Shown here: positions 35,670 to 48,592 of the stretch, piece after piece | Position numbering within the stretch: position 1 is the first letter of the stretch | Layout: each line of letters opens with the position of its first letter | Source: Vermamoeba vermiformis | Taxonomy: Eukaryota; Tubulinea; Echinamoebida | Length of the DNA: 64,000 nucleotides | Direction of reading: 5' to 3' | NCBI GenBank assembly: GCA_045837725.1 | Contig: JBEWZL010000244.1 | Span: forward strand, 62,001-126,000 | Notes under the pieces: generated by a model | Database searches by the model: none | The model's input: only the letters and a program-made list of their open reading frames with translations | Told to the model about the DNA's origin: nothing | Position numbers and translations under genes: made by a program

Positions 35670-35957
35670 TGTAGTCTTGTTGCGCTTGTTAAAAAATGAA
35701 ATGCGGACCGTTACAAAAAAAAAATTAGACGAATTAAAAAGCAACATTCATTTAGCCAATTTTCAATTTCTTCAATCTTGTTGGCGCACGTTTTGATTTT
35801 TTTATTTTGTGCGATTAAAAAGGATCGAATTTACAATTTTAAAAAGCAATGGCAGGAGTGTACACGGTCAATGTTTGAATGATGATTTCAACTTTGACGC
35901 TGTTGTCCACGATGCAATTGGTTCGTTGTGTTGGTGTGACATGGAATGTTCAACGGA

Positions 35958-38900
35958 TTAGCAGCCTTTTGCACTAATGTACGTGCCGTGGAGGTACGTC
36001 GACCACGTGTCTGAATTTTCATTGAAAATCTTGCTGCCGTCTGGTACAAGTTGAGTAAAAATTACAAAGCCTTATAATCTGATAACGTACCCAAAGTCAA
36101 ATCTCTAGGTTTCTCGCCCATTACTGTTGGTTGGACATATGGACTTCTGAATCTAATAATAAAGTTTGCCGCCAAAATTGGTGCTTGATCCAGCGATGAA
36201 AATGCGTCATCGTGAGTTTCATTGTCAGGCAACAGCTTCAAATGCACAAATACGATTGGCATGCCAGGACCGGATTCAAGAATGAGTTGCCTAATATGGT
36301 TCATTGAGTGTTTATCAAATCTTGCGAATGTCAATTGAAACGTACCAGTATCGGCCACAAATTTTGATCGGAGCTGACGAGATACGGCCAGATTCAACAT
36401 CGGAAAAGTTCTTAAATATGATGGTTGCAGAATTCCAATGATAGAGAACTCTTGCTATTGACGTGTTGATGCCCAAATAAGGGTTCGAAAACTTGCTCAG
36501 ATCTGGCTCGTGCGTCTTCGTTTTAACGCAACAATTCAAATAAAAGCGTTGCAAATATTGACCTTCCGTATAATAATGATAAGCGAGGGTCATTAAGGTA
36601 TTACTACGGCTTACTTTCATTATAGATGGTTAAAGGCAGCTTGCCCAATCTCGCTTGGATTTTCTCTAAGTTATTTCTACTAAATATCTAAAAACGGAAA
36701 TAATTAGATGTTTGATAGCCAAAGAGATACGAGCGCGTTACATTTGGCGATAGTTGTTCTGTTGCTAGTTCTTTGTCAAAGTCGAATTCGTACATGTAGT
36801 ATTGAAGACTAAAATATCTTGTCGGAGGCTCGTACCAAACATTTTTTTGCAAATGTTTTGTGAACGCGACAAGATCTTGCTCTTCATTAATTGGTAACGG
36901 AATTTCGCGATCGGGTGCCTCAATAACGTTGTTCTTCTTCGGACCAGGACGGCGTATTCCATCAATCGTAAATCTACGGATCATTATTAGAAGAAATTAT
37001 GGAGCAGATTTAATGCTATTTACCCAGCTTGCCAAAATCGTTCCCAGCGCCAAATTCCTTGACTGATTACGGTGTGATCTCGTAATAATTTGAACTTTGC
37101 AATGTGCAGGACCTCGGAAAGGTAATAGTAGACAGGATGACTTGTATCCTTCGCGAGTTCTTCATTGGAAGGAACTTCTTGGTCTAAAGTACGTAACATG
37201 TCAAAAGTGTCATTCAAAGTGTCAAAGTGTCAGATGTCATCGACTTACCAAAGTACCCATGCATTCTAAAGTGCAGCGGTAGAGATGTCGAGAAGCCTCG
37301 TCCAGCATACTTATAAACGCGCATAATCTGAAACTTATCTTGTGTGTCCATGCTGCTGTCCAAGAAGTTCGTCTTGTACTTCATGCCAATCACGAACTTG
37401 GGCAAGCACAACACATCTTTGCCGTTGTATCCGACGCACACGCAGTTCAAGTCGTAGTGTAGGAGTACTTCTGCGGGTGATTTGTGCAGACAAAGGATGA
37501 TTTGAATGGGCTTGAACGTCGGTCCAAATATGGTCACCGTAGGGTACATGTCGTTGATAAAAAGATGCGCTTTTGCATCAACTTTCAATACTGCTTCAAA
37601 GATTTCTTGCACCTGAAACAATGTCAGTTAATGGGTGGCGACATTAAATTGAAATCTCAATAAATTGTTTAAATTGGTCGCAATTACCTTAAGGCGAGTT
37701 TGTTCGACATTCAACCCATAAATATACAAATCAATATCAGTGCTCTTATACTGGCCATTTTGGAACTCGATGTTAGTTTCAGGATCGTACAACCCTTCAT
37801 CCGCGTTAAAGGCTTCTTCTTCAGTCTCCTTATGCATAATTCGCTTCCACGCTTCTTCGCTCATTATTCTCAAACAATGCAAGATACTTCCGCCTGCTGC
37901 GAATAAATTGGTCCAATCCACGAACTGAAATACTCCGCCCGTCAGTTCGTTCCATCGTTCTTGGAATTTATCGCGATCATTAATGGCGGGAATATCTGGT
38001 GGAGGCTCCTTAGGTTTATTCATTGCATTTTCATGCCACCTTTGGTGGAATTCTCCCATAAAGGCTTCTTGCCATCTGATCGCCGATTCGACAATAGGAT
38101 AATAGAACGGCTGTAGTATTTGTTAATATACCGAGGTTAAATTCACCGTCAAAAACTGCTCGCAAAAAAGCTACGAAAAAACCAACCAACGCTACGTACA
38201 TTTAAATTGGCCATAGTAAATAGGTCGTAGTGTTCGAAGACATTGAGGAGCAGTTGATTCTCCGTTTGTAACAAGAATGGATGTGTTGGATGAAAATGAT
38301 ACAAATAGCGATAGACGTCTTCTTCTTGTTTCATACTAATATCAAATTCGAGTTATTTAGTCCATAGATAATAATTAACATATTAGTTTGAATGTTCGAA
38401 GGTCTTACCAGCCAAGAACAATTTCGAGTTGAACTTTACTTTTGTCGAAATAATGCGAGAGCGGTAATTTGAGAAAGTTTCGAAGAGCCGTGAATGAGAG
38501 CTGAGAGCATACGGCAGGAATAAGGTTCGATGGTATTGTCGCCTTGAGACTATTGCACTGATCCGGATCTGACGGAAAAGGAAATCAATATTTTGCAAAC
38601 CATGAAATTAGTTAAAACTGACATAAAATTAGTACAAATTAATTCAATACGTCGCAGATTCATACGCAATAGAAGGGTAATATTTAGAAATTTGTCAGCG
38701 TATTGAACTTTTTTCTTACCTCCGGATGTAGCCAAGTAATTAACTGTTTTGATAATTTGGCCGAGTACTATAGTAGTCAACTTAGGAATATGCTTCTTCA
38801 CGTCTCTATCGTGCGTATACCAATCCAGATCGAGGTGATGTTCAACATTGAAGTCTTCAAACCAAGAGGGTTCATCTTCCTCTTCCTCTTCCTCTTCTTC

Positions 38901-38972
38901 ATCTTCCTCTGCATGTTGCGGTTTCGGGTTTGAGTAGTCCTGAATCCATTGAGATAGCGCTCTGTTATCCAT
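35958..38972 (-). CDS. Large acidic protein with nucleotidyltransferase-like GGS...DxD core
   Basis: About nine exons starting MDNRALSQWIQDYSNPKPQH, then a Glu/Asp-rich stretch. The middle contains NLFAAGGSILHCL followed about 50 residues later by YKSTDIDLYIYGL. A Gly-Gly-Ser helix followed by DxD is the layout of the nucleotidyltransferase fold, and similar GGS...DIDxFxYG proteins are known in amoebae. The third acidic residue is not placed, so catalysis is unproven. The end (FVIFTQLVPDGSKIFNENSD to AKGC) joins in frame only if a 20-nt intron at 36071-36090 is removed; otherwise the frame stops after DLTLGTLSDYKAL. The intron at about 37200-37245 carries five TGACA boxes. Confidence 0.65.
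36071..36090 (-). other. Candidate 20-nt intron
   Basis: On the minus strand the 20 bases start GTACG and end TATAAG. Removing them joins LTLG to FVIFTQLVPDGSKIF in phase 1. Reading through gives a stop nine codons later. Other introns here are about 45 nt or longer. Confidence 0.4.
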
Positions 38973-39085
38973 TTTGACTTGTGTTTTATTTTTAGGTGCG
39001 ATCGAAAACTAACTTTTTGCAGCGACAGATTTTCATTTTATTTTTGCCTCCTGTATTAGTCAACACATATAGGTTCATTGTTACG

Positions 39086-42000
39086 ATGTCGACGTGGGAA
39101 GAAGAGCTTAATGCGGATTTGAACGACGTTCAAAAACACAAACCACCAATCTCCGCAAGTCGCGTATCTTCAGTTACAAAATTAGCATATAAACATAGCA
39201 AGGTACGTCTAAATTATATAGATATTTATTCGGGCTGTAAATTAATTATTATTGGATTTTTATGACTTTTTGGAAAAAGATGTGCTTTAATTTTTAAAAT
39301 AATACAAGCAGTCGTTTATCGCTAATAATAATAATATAGCACGCCAATGATATTGCCTTTATGATCGAGAATTTTCTGGAATTAGCAAAGCCCGAATACA
39401 AGTTGGCCGCGTTGTATCTGATCGACTCAATCTGCAAAGCCAAGAAACAATCAGATCGCGATGTTTATGTAAAACGATTTAGTCAAAATATCGAAAATAC
39501 TATCAACAGAGTTTTAGACTGTACAGAAAAAGATAAGGTGACTATTCCTTTATACATCTGAATATTCTACGCAAATTATTTTCTTCTGCATGAAATTATT
39601 TCCTATTTATTTTATATATAAGACCGTCTATTGATTTTCAGTAACGCCGTCAATCGCTTTATTCTGTATCGAATAAAGGTCCGGATTGTAAACAAAGCAT
39701 TTGACGGATGCGCTGAAAAGACTTAGATTTGTCGCATGTAAATACTATATTAATACTAAATAAGAATTCTGTAAATGTAAAATTAAATTGTAGATTTGTA
39801 ATTGTAATTTGTCGTTTAAAAAAATAATCGTAAACTTGTCAAATCTGTTCTATTTACAATAATAAACCAATAGCAATATTTTAACCAAATCTAAATGCAT
39901 TAAATGCGAATATTGTTAACGGTATTTTGTTATTCTATTGCTATATAACAGGCGGCAGTTAAAAAAGTGATCAACCTTTGGGTCTCGCAAAAGGTGTTTA
40001 ACGAGAACATTTTGCAAACTGTGGCTCAAGTCATGCAACAAAGAATAGGCGTGGTGCCTGATGGTATGTTTAATACTTCATTATCCAGATGTTAAAACAA
40101 TTTTCGAAACCACATCCGATCTAACTACGTTACTTCAATGAAAAATTGTTCTAATAATATATATTAGGTATCACTATCAAGCCAGTGCAGCCTACAGTCG
40201 GATTTGATGCTCAAGCACTTCTAGCTACGATTGCAAGCCAAACTCCAACACAACCGGCAGTCAATTACAACTACAACAGCGCTGCTGGTGCTACTATGCC
40301 TATGAATACTATGCCTGGTCAAGTGCCTGTAGGCATGACTGCTCCTATTACCAATTACGCAAGTAAGTCTCGTTATCAAGATCCAGTACGCGTAACGCAA
40401 TACTTTATTTCTTGAAAAAGAGAACAAAGCCGATTAATAACTTGTTATATGCATAATTTGAGGCGATAAATAGGGCCGTAATCGCGAGGGTGATTAATAA
40501 TTTTATCGTAGATCCAGCTCAATTCACGTACGTAGCACCGACAGTGACGAGTACGCCTATCGTGCCAGTGGCAACTATTCAACCCAGACCTGCAGCTCAA
40601 CCATTGGACAGCGCGCTGTTTGATATCTATGATGATCTGGAGGATGATGAGCAGCGCATTGCTGAGCAGAAGAAGAGGCGTGAGGAAGAGGAGCAAAAGC
40701 GACGAGAAGAGCAAGATAGGTTGTTAACTTTAGCTAATAACCAAGCTGCGTAAGTACTAACCTCGTGTAACGATCACACCGCTAAAACAACTTCCTATAA
40801 TTGTACTTGCTTATCTAAATGCCTGCTGGTATAATATACTAATGTAACGCATATTATAATAACAGGCCTGTTGCCGAGCAGCCAGTAGCTGTACAAACAA
40901 CGCAAGCTCAAATCGCACCAACACCTGCATCCGTTCCACCACCTCAAGTTCAAGTGCCAGTACCTACTATGAATCCTAATATGCATATGCAACAGCCTAC
41001 TGGTGCTATGAATGCAATGCCCGGTGCTCCTTTCAACCAACAACCTGCGCCGATCCAGTCGCAAGGCTTACCGCCTCCACCAAACACGTACCAGCCCATG
41101 GCAGTGCCGCACCAACAGCCTCCTAATATGGGCCGAGGAGGTGGTTATGTCCCTCCCATGCAACCCAATCCTTATGGTCAATTCCAACCAAATCCGGCTG
41201 CATCCGGCAACTTCCAACAACAAGGAATGCAGCAAGGCTTCCCTGGAGGCCCTAATCAATTTAATACGGGTCCTCCACAATTCAATGGACAAGTACCGCC
41301 TAATATGCAAGGCAAGGGTCCTATGGGTCGCGGACGTGGTCGTGGATTCAACAACTACGCTCCAGATCCAGCGAACTTGCCCACTGGTGAGCCAGTAGGC
41401 AACAACATGGTCAGAAGTAAGTATAATATGTTATCAAGCCATTACTATAAACGCATTTTACGAGTTTTTTCGAGAGCTAGTACATCCGCTAATAATGATT
41501 CTTACGCAGACAAGAGTAAAATTCTCTTCGTTGGAAATTTAGCTCCTACTGTCACCGAAGAACATTTAGGCAAGATTTATTCTAAATACACTGGCGAGGC
41601 TAAAGTCAGAGTAAGTCTTAAAAAAAATGTAGCTCATTAGGCTTAGACTAATTGATCTTAGTATTTGGCTCCGAAACATATGGCCTTCGTAGCATTCCCT
41701 GAGCGATCTATTGCCGAAAAAGCTAAAGAAGAGACAGTCGGAAAATTTTTAGAAGGACGAGATCTGAAGGTAAAAATTAAAAATACTAGAATTAATTATT
41801 ATACGTGTACTAATGAATGTTTGTAGGTCGGATGGGCTATGGAGTTTAAATCTGACGATTTCAATCGCGATACAGGCGAGGCTACGGTGCCGATGAATGC
41901 AATTTCAATGTACCGCGCCGATCAGTTTGTAGTCTTGCCTCATAATCCTGTAAGCACATTAAATATACCACAATGTAGTATCGATATAGCTAATGGTAAT

Positions 42001-42693
42001 ATTTAGAACGATGTCATCCCGTTAGAAGAGCCTCGAGGTAGAGGTCGAGGTGGATTTGGTCGCGGCGGAGGTGACTTCAATGGAATGGGCCGAGGACGCG
42101 GTGGATTTGGTCGAGGAAGAGGACTACAGTCATATGATGATAATAGTCACTATGGTGGTGGTCATCGCAACTTCCAATCTCAGTGGTCACATCCGCAACA
42201 GAGTGGCGGAGACGATGGATCTGATTACTCTGTGAAATTAACTGGCGGAGAAGAGGATAAAGGAGGGCCGCTAAGAGTGCTCAAGGTGCCGGCTATGGTC
42301 AATACGTAAGTACTTATTTAAAGTGATGCTCGATCCGTTACAAATTTTTTTCTAATAAATTCTTAGGACAATTATTACGATAGCTATTACTACGGCACTG
42401 GCGATCAAGCCGAATATTACCAGCAATACTATGCAGCTGCAGGCGCAGATCCGTACGGTGCAGCAGCAGCCAAGTCTGGAGCTTCAAGCGATGATAAAAA
42501 CAGATCTGGTGGCAGTGGTCCTTCATCCAGAAAGAGATCTCGATCTCGATCTCGTTCCCGAGATAGACGCAGATCACGTTCAAGATCAAGATCACGTGAT
42601 AGACGCAGCGGAGGACGTCGACGAAGCAGCAGATCAAAATCTCGATCCCGATCTCGATCACGTGATCGTGATAGCAAGAGAAGAAAGCTTTAA
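39086..42693 (+). CDS. CID/RRM/RS-domain protein, SCAF4/SCAF8-like
   Basis: About ten exons starting MSTWEEELNADLNDVQKHKP. An N-terminal RNA polymerase II CTD-interacting domain spans roughly residues 1-130 (SRVSSVTKLAYKHSK, YLIDSICKAKKQSDRDVYV, AAVKKVINLWVSQKVFNENI). A Pro/Gln/Met-rich linker follows, then an RRM (KSKILFVGNLAPTVTEEHLG, MAFVAFPERSIAEKAKEE), RGG-rich segments (GRGRGGFGRGGGDFNG) and an RS tail (SRKRSRSRSRSRDRRRSRSR). This is the layout of SCAF4/8 and yeast Nrd1/Seb1, which read the CTD and nascent RNA to control termination and polyadenylation. Introns near 39540-39950 are longer than usual. Confidence 0.9.
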
Positions 42694-42981
42694 GCATACT
42701 AGATGATGTGCAGTTAACTTGTAAATGTAAATCATAAAATAGTTGTTGCCGAGTACAACTTCGCGTTTCGCACGTGCCAATAAAGTGATTGAACTACTGC
42801 TTGTCTGTACGGGTAAAACTAGAGAATAACGCAACCTTAGTTGGCGTTGGCAAAGTAGATTTCCCGGAATTTAAGTCACACGTGGCTTCTTCTTCTTTTT
42901 TTCTGACGTACGTCACAATACATTATAAGTGGTATCTCTTCAAGTAATGGCAGTTGTTTTTTAAAGACACTAACCATTGCC
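42694..42981. other. Intergenic spacer between co-oriented genes
   Basis: Contains an AATAAAG element at about 42778, probably the polyadenylation signal of the SCAF-like gene. No coding sequence. Confidence 0.5.
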
Positions 42982-45900
42982 ATGGATTTTTTGGACATCC
43001 CCGGCTTTGGCCAACTAATGACTACGCCAAAAGTAGATACTACTGTTGAGAATCTTGTAAAAGAGGCGACCTGGGCTCGCTTTCACTCTCTTGGAGAATG
43101 GGTAACCAAAGGTATCCGCGAAATTAATTTTATTATTTTTGGTTCGTTTTGGAGATCGCACACGAAATCGGCTCTAATGTGCTAAAAATATTTTTGAAAA
43201 TCATTACGCGACTGACACAGCATCAATGTAAATATTTTCTCGTTCTGTTGGATGTGACATTTTATTTTAGTTCCCCAACAGCTACACACGCTTTGGACGA
43301 GCAAAAATGCTGGTGAAGTGCATGATGCATTACAAAGGCTTGTTAGCGCGTTGTTCTTCGCACATAAGGAAATTACAGAGCCCGAAAATGGATCTGAAGT
43401 GAATGAAGAATCAGAGATCTTACTTGTTGAACTTCTAATTGAAAGTACGTAATCTCAGTCATCTATGCGCATTTAACAAATTATAAACGGCATTAATTTT
43501 TACAGTTATTCGATTTTCGTGGCCGATCCTGAAGAGTGATGCCTTGCAAAAGGGGACTCTTTTTAAACGTACGTTGCGTCCAATCTAAAATAATTATTTA
43601 TTCAGCTAATTGATATTTTAGAGCTTATAATTTTGGCGAATGACTTCGAGATTCCGTCAGATCAGCGGTGGGGAGGTCCACCATCCGCTGTACGAGCATT
43701 GGGCGAAGCGGCCGAGATCCTCGATGATCTCTTGGCTAGTGCTAGCGGTAGGACAGTATTTTAATAGTTATAGGGTCTGACTGATCGTGTCTTAATAAGA
43801 TGACTTGGACATGTTGCAATGTTGCGCTGTGGCAACAATTCGCACAGGCATGATGAGCTCCGCGGACAAGGAAAGGTTTGATAAGTTATTACAACCATTG
43901 AGTGCCGCCACTGACGATGCAACGAGGTATTTATAGCCCCTATCCCATTAGAGCTGATGGATATAAGCCATTGCTAACCTTGTATCTTGCAGAGCATGTT
44001 TCGTGTACTCCGCCGCTCATTTGGTCAAAGGATCATTCTTCGTCAATGAAGAAAAGAAGCAACAACTTATCGATATTTGCCACAACTTTCTCTCATTACC
44101 TGACGTGTTACTCACCAAGTTGATGGCCGCACTGGTCACGGCCAGAACCCAGACCAATCAAGTATGTATACCCTTCGAACGTTTGCTCTATTTGAAGCTA
44201 AAATGGCCTTTTTAGGCCTCTGCTGAGGTGCTTCATACATTGGCTGACTATTTGTTGCACTCTGAAGAGTACGAGAAAATATTTGAGTAAGTTTTCAGAT
44301 TTGATGACTGCCTTGCACGAAGGGCTCACTGTTTGCATTATAAGCACGACGCCGTTAGGAAATGTTATGAATCTAGCTTACGCCATTCGTACGTACTAAG
44401 TTCTTGCCTGTTACCTTTGCTAATCTTTCTTGTGCAGCTCGCTACGTGAGCACGTTGAACCCTGCAGGTGACATATTCTTCACGCGAGTGTTGGAGAATA
44501 TGAAGGCACTCTACGCGAAGTCTGACGTGAATTATGTGACACTCACGGAAGTTACATTACTATCGTTCAATTATGGCATGAAGGAGCCTATTCTGCCAGG
44601 CATGAAAGTCATCGATTTGCAGCCGCCGTCAGTTAAGTTGTTGCAAACACTCGTTGAACTCGATCAAGTTTGGACCAACGAGAAGGTCCTCAACTTCATG
44701 GGGAAGAAAGGTGTTCCGCTGAAGAGAGAAGCACTTGCTGAGTTCTTGGCGGACAATGTTGATGATGGCACGAAGAGGTTCCCCAAGTTTGCAGGCATCG
44801 ATGAGATTCCGTGGCACAAACTGAGTCATGCTTACGGCGAGGCGACGGATGTTCCCGATTTTCTGAGAATGTTGGCTTCTGCCAATCAAAGAAAGCGTAA
44901 ACGAGCACAACACGTTTTGTACGGAAATATTTATCACCAAGGCTCCATTTGTTCAGGTAATTTTCTTTCATTTTTTTTTTATCAACTCTTGTCTTACACT
45001 TCTGTTCCCAGCCACGCCTTATGCAGTGCCGTACTTGATTGAACTGTTAGAATGTACTCTAGTGCAAGACAAGCCACACATTTTGATATACTGTGTCCAC
45101 TTACTGGCGAGCTTCGCTGAAGGATATTTCTGCACGAAAACTGGTTTTGACGTCAGTGTCGAGTATCCGCTAGTCGAAGATGAAGGCAACAACGAGAACG
45201 AAGAAAATGGCGCAGGTGAAGGCGGCTACAGTGCAAAGAAACACAAGATCGAGCAGCACCTCGTCAACGGACTGCCTGTGTTTTTTCAACTGCTTAAAGA
45301 CCCCAACCCTCAAAGTAAGTGTGACGCGAGAAATTCGCCGGTCTAATTTTTGTTCACAGTACGGGGATGCACAGCGTTCGTTCTGGCGTTCTTGCCACGA
45401 GTCGCGGAACAGACAGTGCCGAAGATCAAAGAACAGGTGCTCGTGGAGACAGACTCGAGTGCGAAGGGCAGTTTGTTGTTGGCTCTTGGCATGCTGTTGT
45501 CGCGCGTTGCAAGTCACGAAGAGTGTTTGCAATTCTTCAACGCGCAATGGGACCTCGTTAAAGCCAGCGATGATGAGAGTAAGTCGCTGATATTTGAGGA
45601 ACTTACGTCGAGAGGATTTAATCACTCGTGTTTTACAGCGGTGAAGTTTTGTGTTGCAGCGTGCTTGTGTCGATTGCTGATTGGTCAAAAGGCACCAAAA
45701 TATGCAGTGGATCAGCTGCGCAAAGCTGTCGGCAAAGAAGACTCAAACATCAATTATCACGTAAGGATTATTCTTTCATTGAAATTATTAAAGAAGTGTA
45801 TTTTGATTGTTGGTTTCAGGCCTTTGATACTCCTTCGACATTGGCCATGGGCTTAATTACAATTTCGAAGACTGACGATGCCTTGCCTGACATCATTCAG

Positions 45901-46255
45901 CAGTTCAAAAACACTACGTACGATGACCATATTTGCTATAATGCTTTCGTTACGTTAATGTTACTGATTATGATTATTTAGAGACATGTTCAACGTGTTG
46001 CCCGTGCTGCGATCGATGCTGTCAATGGCATTCAGATTCGAATTTGAGACCGACAAGCTCATTAATCCTGCTACACTGAAGCCAGAACAGCTCGAAGTGT
46101 TGCAAGCAATTGTGGATCACGGCGATCAACTCGTGTGGGGCTTTGGAAACGCTTGCAGGATGTTGAGAGACGAGTTTCAACTTCCTGGCAACAAAGACCG
46201 TATGATCGAGTTCGTTGAAAAAGCCAAGGCCAGCAAAGATGTGATGGAAATGTAA
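42982..46255 (+). CDS. HEAT/armadillo-repeat protein
   Basis: About a dozen exons starting MDFLDIPGFGQLMTTPKVDT. The whole protein (around 900 residues) is helical repeat: VRALGEAAEILDDLLASAS, HVLYGNIYHQGSICSATPY, VPYLIELLECTLVQDKPH, TAFVLAFLPRVAEQTVPKIK, SLLLALGMLLSRVASHEECL. The stretch LYGNIYHQGSICSATPYAVP closely resembles a motif frequent in bacterial HEAT-repeat proteins. An acidic insert (NNENEENGAGEGG) is probably a surface loop. It has no enzymatic motif, signal peptide or transmembrane span. A scaffold role is inferred from the fold. The end is AKASKDVMEM. Confidence 0.75.
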
Positions 46256-46433
46256 CATTAATGGTTAAAAGCGGCATTTGTACACAGGATTTCCAAGGCT
46301 GTTTTTATTTTGAGATATCACAAGCTGAACCATCGCACGTGCACTCTCTCCATCATACGGCGCAATGTCATTGGGTATCGCATCGTAATGTCCTAATAAA
46401 AAGTTTGCTGGACAGTTGTGGAACGGCACAACT

Positions 46434-48199
46434 TTATTTGCTCGAATAGGCAAAGGTAGTCCAGGAAACAATGTTCAACGGATTTGCATGGAATCCTCGC
46501 CGCTTCACTCGGTAATCGTCCATCAACCCGCCGTTGAGTTGCAACATTCCATCTGCAAAGATGTTGAACCAATGTTTGCAGACGAGATTGAGCGATACAA
46601 TGTGCTTTAATTTCTCGGTATTTGATGGACCAAACACGAAGCTGAGAATGAGTTTGACCAATTCGGGCAACAATATCATTGACAACTTATCGAGCTGGGT
46701 ATTGTTCTCTAATTTTTTGAATTTTGGAATCAATGTGATAACGCATTTGGTGTCTTCGGGATGTTTTCGTTCTAACGTGAAATTTCCGTTGAAATTTATC
46801 CAATCAATTTCACGTGTCATTGCGTTATCGACCACTCGCCGCTTATGTTGAGAGAACCAAAACTGTCCGTCGCGGCACAAGTATAGGTCCTTATATCCTT
46901 GATGAAATTTCATAAGGTGTGTTCCAGTAATTGTTTCTCCTCGTATAATTTTGTGTCGCTTTTGCAGATCCAATTTTTTCACGGTAGATTCGGTCTCTTG
47001 ATTGGTCTTAATGTTTCTGATAACGAACTGCCAATCGATAGTAAGATCTTCTATAAGTAATCTATCGTATAATTGGTCCTCCAAACTCCAAATAAAAGCA
47101 CGTGGGTCTTTAAATTTTTCATCTGCCGTGGAAGGATTTTTGGTATCGTAGATCCAGCAATTATCTGGGTCTAAAGTGGGCTTGTATTTCAATGTAATAG
47201 CAACACTAGTAACACGTTACATTATAACTACTATATTCTTAAATTGTCATACGTACTTGCTAAGCCACACTCGCATTTGGATCTTGAACAAAAGTGTTGT
47301 ATTAAAAAAGGCTGGATCTGGTTCAAATTCTTTCGTCCAAGACTGGTGCGATGTTGTTATAATCGTTGGCGAATATTCCGTCTCGAACATATCAGGCATA
47401 ACGAACTTCAGTTTGACTTCGTACGCGGATGTCGGATCCACTTCAATAGGAACTTTTCTGCAGGCAATAATATTGATAAAAATCGTTATAAATCCATGTA
47501 TATAGTATATTTACGCGACGGAAAGTTCGGAGGTCCTAAAATAAACAAAGTTAATGTCAATCGTTTCTCTGAATTAGTTCTTTGACTTACATCCACTCAG
47601 CCGCACCGGCTTTTCTATATAAGACTTGCTTATATAGTGATTTGTCTTTTATAGGACAACTAACGAGAATATTAAATGGACTTTGGGCTCGACAAATTGG
47701 TTCACATGTCAACTTCATCGTTGATTCGAGCATAAAAACGGAATCTTTCGAGTAAAGTCAGATTACAGTACTATTATATGAGTATGACGTACATCGATAT
47801 TTTCCTCCTTGTGATATGATCTTGTATTTTCCTTTTTTTGGTGCCCAAGCAAACCGAAAAACAAATTTATCTCCAAATGTATTCCCTAAGCAAATTACAA
47901 TTTTAAAATTAATTAATTAACGATATTATAAATATTAATACCTTCAATAGTCTCGCCAGTCTCCAAATAAATCAATGAAAATTGTTTTAAATAAAATCTG
48001 TCTTGGATGTCAATTCGAACAAGCTTAATTGGCCTATCGTCATCGAAATCTACTGTAAATAGATGTTCAAATGATTCATTTTGGTACTGATAGTAGTTTG
48101 TCGTTGAATAAATGTCAGAGACGATCGGAATCCACTGTAACTCATTCTATTAAATTAATTAGGCATTTTAGCGTCCATATTCTCAATAAATATTACCAT
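46434..48199 (-). CDS. Protein with C-terminal F-box; start codon forms its own exon
   Basis: About six exons. The best model starts with an exon whose coding part is just ATG (48199-48197). It is followed at once by a GTAATA donor, and translation continues NELQWIPIVSDIYSTTNYYQ. The N-terminal half is beta-rich and unrecognised (FEHLFTVDFDDDRPIKLVRI). Near the C-terminus is an F-box-like stretch, LLPELVKLILSFVFGPSNTE with VSLNLVCKHWFNIFADG. A C-terminal F-box is unusual, since F-boxes usually lead the protein. The end is SWTTFAYSSK. No catalytic motif is visible. Confidence 0.65.
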
Positions 48200-48592
48200 T
48201 GTTGTTGTTATCGATGTATTTGAATTAAATTAAACGTGTTTGGCTTTAACAAAAGTTTGAAGAATAAACCTAGAATGTAGGTAAGCAATAAGTTCTGTGG
48301 CTAGGCTGTCTATTTTAAAGCTAATAAAGTATTGTTAAACTAATGGAATAGCCTGAAGAACAATATAGCTCGCTACTTAACCAGTTGTACGTTCTGATTC
48401 ACATGGCCCGGTTGCTGTGGCTTCCTTTATACTTGATCAAAGCCAGTAATAATAATAAGGTCAGTTCAAAAGACATACAAACTAATTTTTACAGCGAAAG
48501 CTATTTATTTACAAAATAAAAGGAGGCAAAGCCACATCCAGCAAGATCTTTTCAATCTGCTTATTAACGACGAGAGATGTATGTCATCTCTA
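48200..48592. other. Intergenic spacer
   Basis: AT-rich sequence between two minus-strand genes. A short plus-strand frame starting at 48402 (MARLLWLPLYLIKA) has no continuation. Nothing else is seen. Confidence 0.5.
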
